64,000 nucleotides of DNA from Viscum album (lineage: Eukaryota > Streptophyta > Magnoliopsida > Santalales > Viscaceae). The stretch spans positions 1,715,308,889-1,715,372,888 of the forward strand of contig OY728125.1 of NCBI GenBank assembly GCA_963277665.1. The letters run 5' to 3'. The position numbers and the translations under genes were made by a program. Positions 63,114-64,000 of the stretch are shown here, piece after piece. The number at the start of each line of letters is the position of its first letter. Positions within the stretch are counted from its first letter, which is position 1. Below the pieces are notes generated by a model. The model made no database searches and had not been told where the DNA came from. It saw nothing but the letters and a program-made list of their open reading frames with translations.

Positions 63114-64000
63114 GATGGACTGACGCAGAGGAGAGGACATCCCATCAATCATCAATTGGCTAGCCTCATCCTAGGAGAAGTTGATGTGCGAAGTCTGAGT
63201 TTTCTTATAGTGGTGGATCGGTATGCGGACGTTTTCCCTGACAACGTTCCAGGACTACCTCCTCGTAGAGAGGTATACTTTTATATTGACCTGTACCCCG
63301 GGAGAGCCCTGATATCCACACCAGCATATCGGACGGCTCCCGAAGATCTTCGAGAGCTACGGGTACAGATGGAGGACTTACAGGGCAAGGGATTCATCTG
63401 ACCCAGTGTTTCACACTGGGCTTCCCCGATATTGTTTGCCAAGAAGGCGGACGGGACCTTGCGACTGTGTGTCGACTATTGTCACCTGAACCAGGTGACC
63501 GTGAGGAACAAGTATCTACTACTGAGGATTGACGACCTCTTAGATCATCTCAAGGGAGCACGGTGGTTCTCGAAAATAGACCTCAGGTAAGGCTATCATC
63601 AGCTCAGAGTTCGAGAGGAGGACGTGTAGAATACGACCTTCAGATGTCGGTACGGCCACTATGAGTTCTTGGTTATTCCTTTCGGTGTAAACAACGCTCC
63701 AACAGTGATCATGAGTCTCATTAATAGGATATTTCAGCCATACCTCAATCGATTTGTCGTGGTCTTCATCGATGACATTTTGATATACTCAGCCACTGAG
63801 GAGGAGCACGCCTACCACTTGCGGTTTGTACTGGACACACTCCGAGAGCACCAGATTTATGGTAAGCTCTCGAAGTGTCAGTTCTGGTTACGTAAGGTCC
63901 ACTTCTTGGGACACGTCATCTCTGAGGCAGGAGTTGCGGTGGATCCTGCGAAGGCCGAGGCAGTGCTAGCTTGGGAGCCACCCAGGAGTGTGACAGAGGT
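63114..64000 (+). pseudogene. pol: Reverse transcriptase of the GC-rich gypsy pol (runs off the window)
   Basis: In the same frame as gag: YADVFPDNVPGLPPRREV near 63220, [20 protein letters not shown] near 63450, the catalytic FIDDILIYS near 63765, and [20 protein letters not shown] near 63905. Stops lie at 63399 (TGA), 63588 (TAA) and 63627 (TAG). The catalytic FIDD is intact. Not translatable as a full protein as it stands. Confidence 0.85.

Larger units (their letters stand above)
57748..64000 (+). mobile_element. GC-rich Ty3-gypsy element, 5' part (continues past the window)
   Basis: The LTR begins tgtaaagacccgtaaatttc at 57748 and ends gacgggtcgtgaca at 61284, followed by a tRNA-iMet primer site. 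Gag, protease and reverse transcriptase follow on the plus strand in a single frame with 12 stop codons. The RT resembles that of the Tekay element (for example GLPPRREV and PRSVTEV-type blocks), so a chromovirus of the same broad lineage is likely, but the chromodomain would lie outside the window. The candidate left target duplication is aaaat at 57743-57747; the right side is not visible. Confidence 0.8.

Overview
The window looks like intergenic DNA of a plant with a large, repeat-rich nuclear genome. It is very AT-rich from base 1 to about 58,400 and turns abruptly GC-rich after that. I recognise no host gene, rRNA, functional tRNA gene or CRISPR array. Almost every base can be assigned to LTR retrotransposons. 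The evidence for a flowering plant is the element types: Tekay-type chromoviruses primed by initiator Met-tRNA, and SIRE/Maximus-type Ty1-copia elements. I cannot name the species.

Layout. (1) Bases 1-24631, 37988-38790 and 50739-53458 form an old tandem ladder of one plus-strand noncoding retroelement: LTR, internal, LTR, internal, and so on. The LTRs are about 4.5 kb and the internal segments only about 2 kb. Each internal segment sits between a primer-binding-site relic (where kept) and a purine tract, and shows no coding sequence. (2) Two remnants of a SIRE-type element, each a 2.74-kb LTR plus some 3' internal sequence on the minus strand, sit in two successive units (19998-23043 and 53459-57747). 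(3) A decayed 13.4-kb SIRE-type element on the minus strand (24632-37987) is inserted in the fourth complete LTR of the ladder. One of its own LTRs carries a further insertion with a tRNA-like head. (4) A young, nearly intact Tekay-type Ty3-gypsy element on the minus strand (38791-50738) is inserted in the same LTR. Its two 3606-bp LTRs differ at about 40 positions and it has a perfect 5-bp target duplication. Its gag-pol is one reading frame broken by just two stop codons. (5) From 57748 to the window end lies the 5' part of a third gypsy element on the plus strand. It has a GC-rich 3.5-kb LTR full of internal repeats, then gag, protease and reverse transcriptase kept in one frame but with 12 stops.

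How they relate. The noncoding ladder and the coding Tekay element share LTR termini, purine tract, a TATA block, a paired GTACGTACG motif with about 185-bp spacing, and a pyrimidine-AG block near the LTR end, while most other sequence has diverged. This fits a non-autonomous derivative related to a Tekay lineage and possibly mobilised by it. Other ladder copies preserve uninterrupted counterparts of both insertion sites. All domain names rest on reading the translated sequence; no database search was run.
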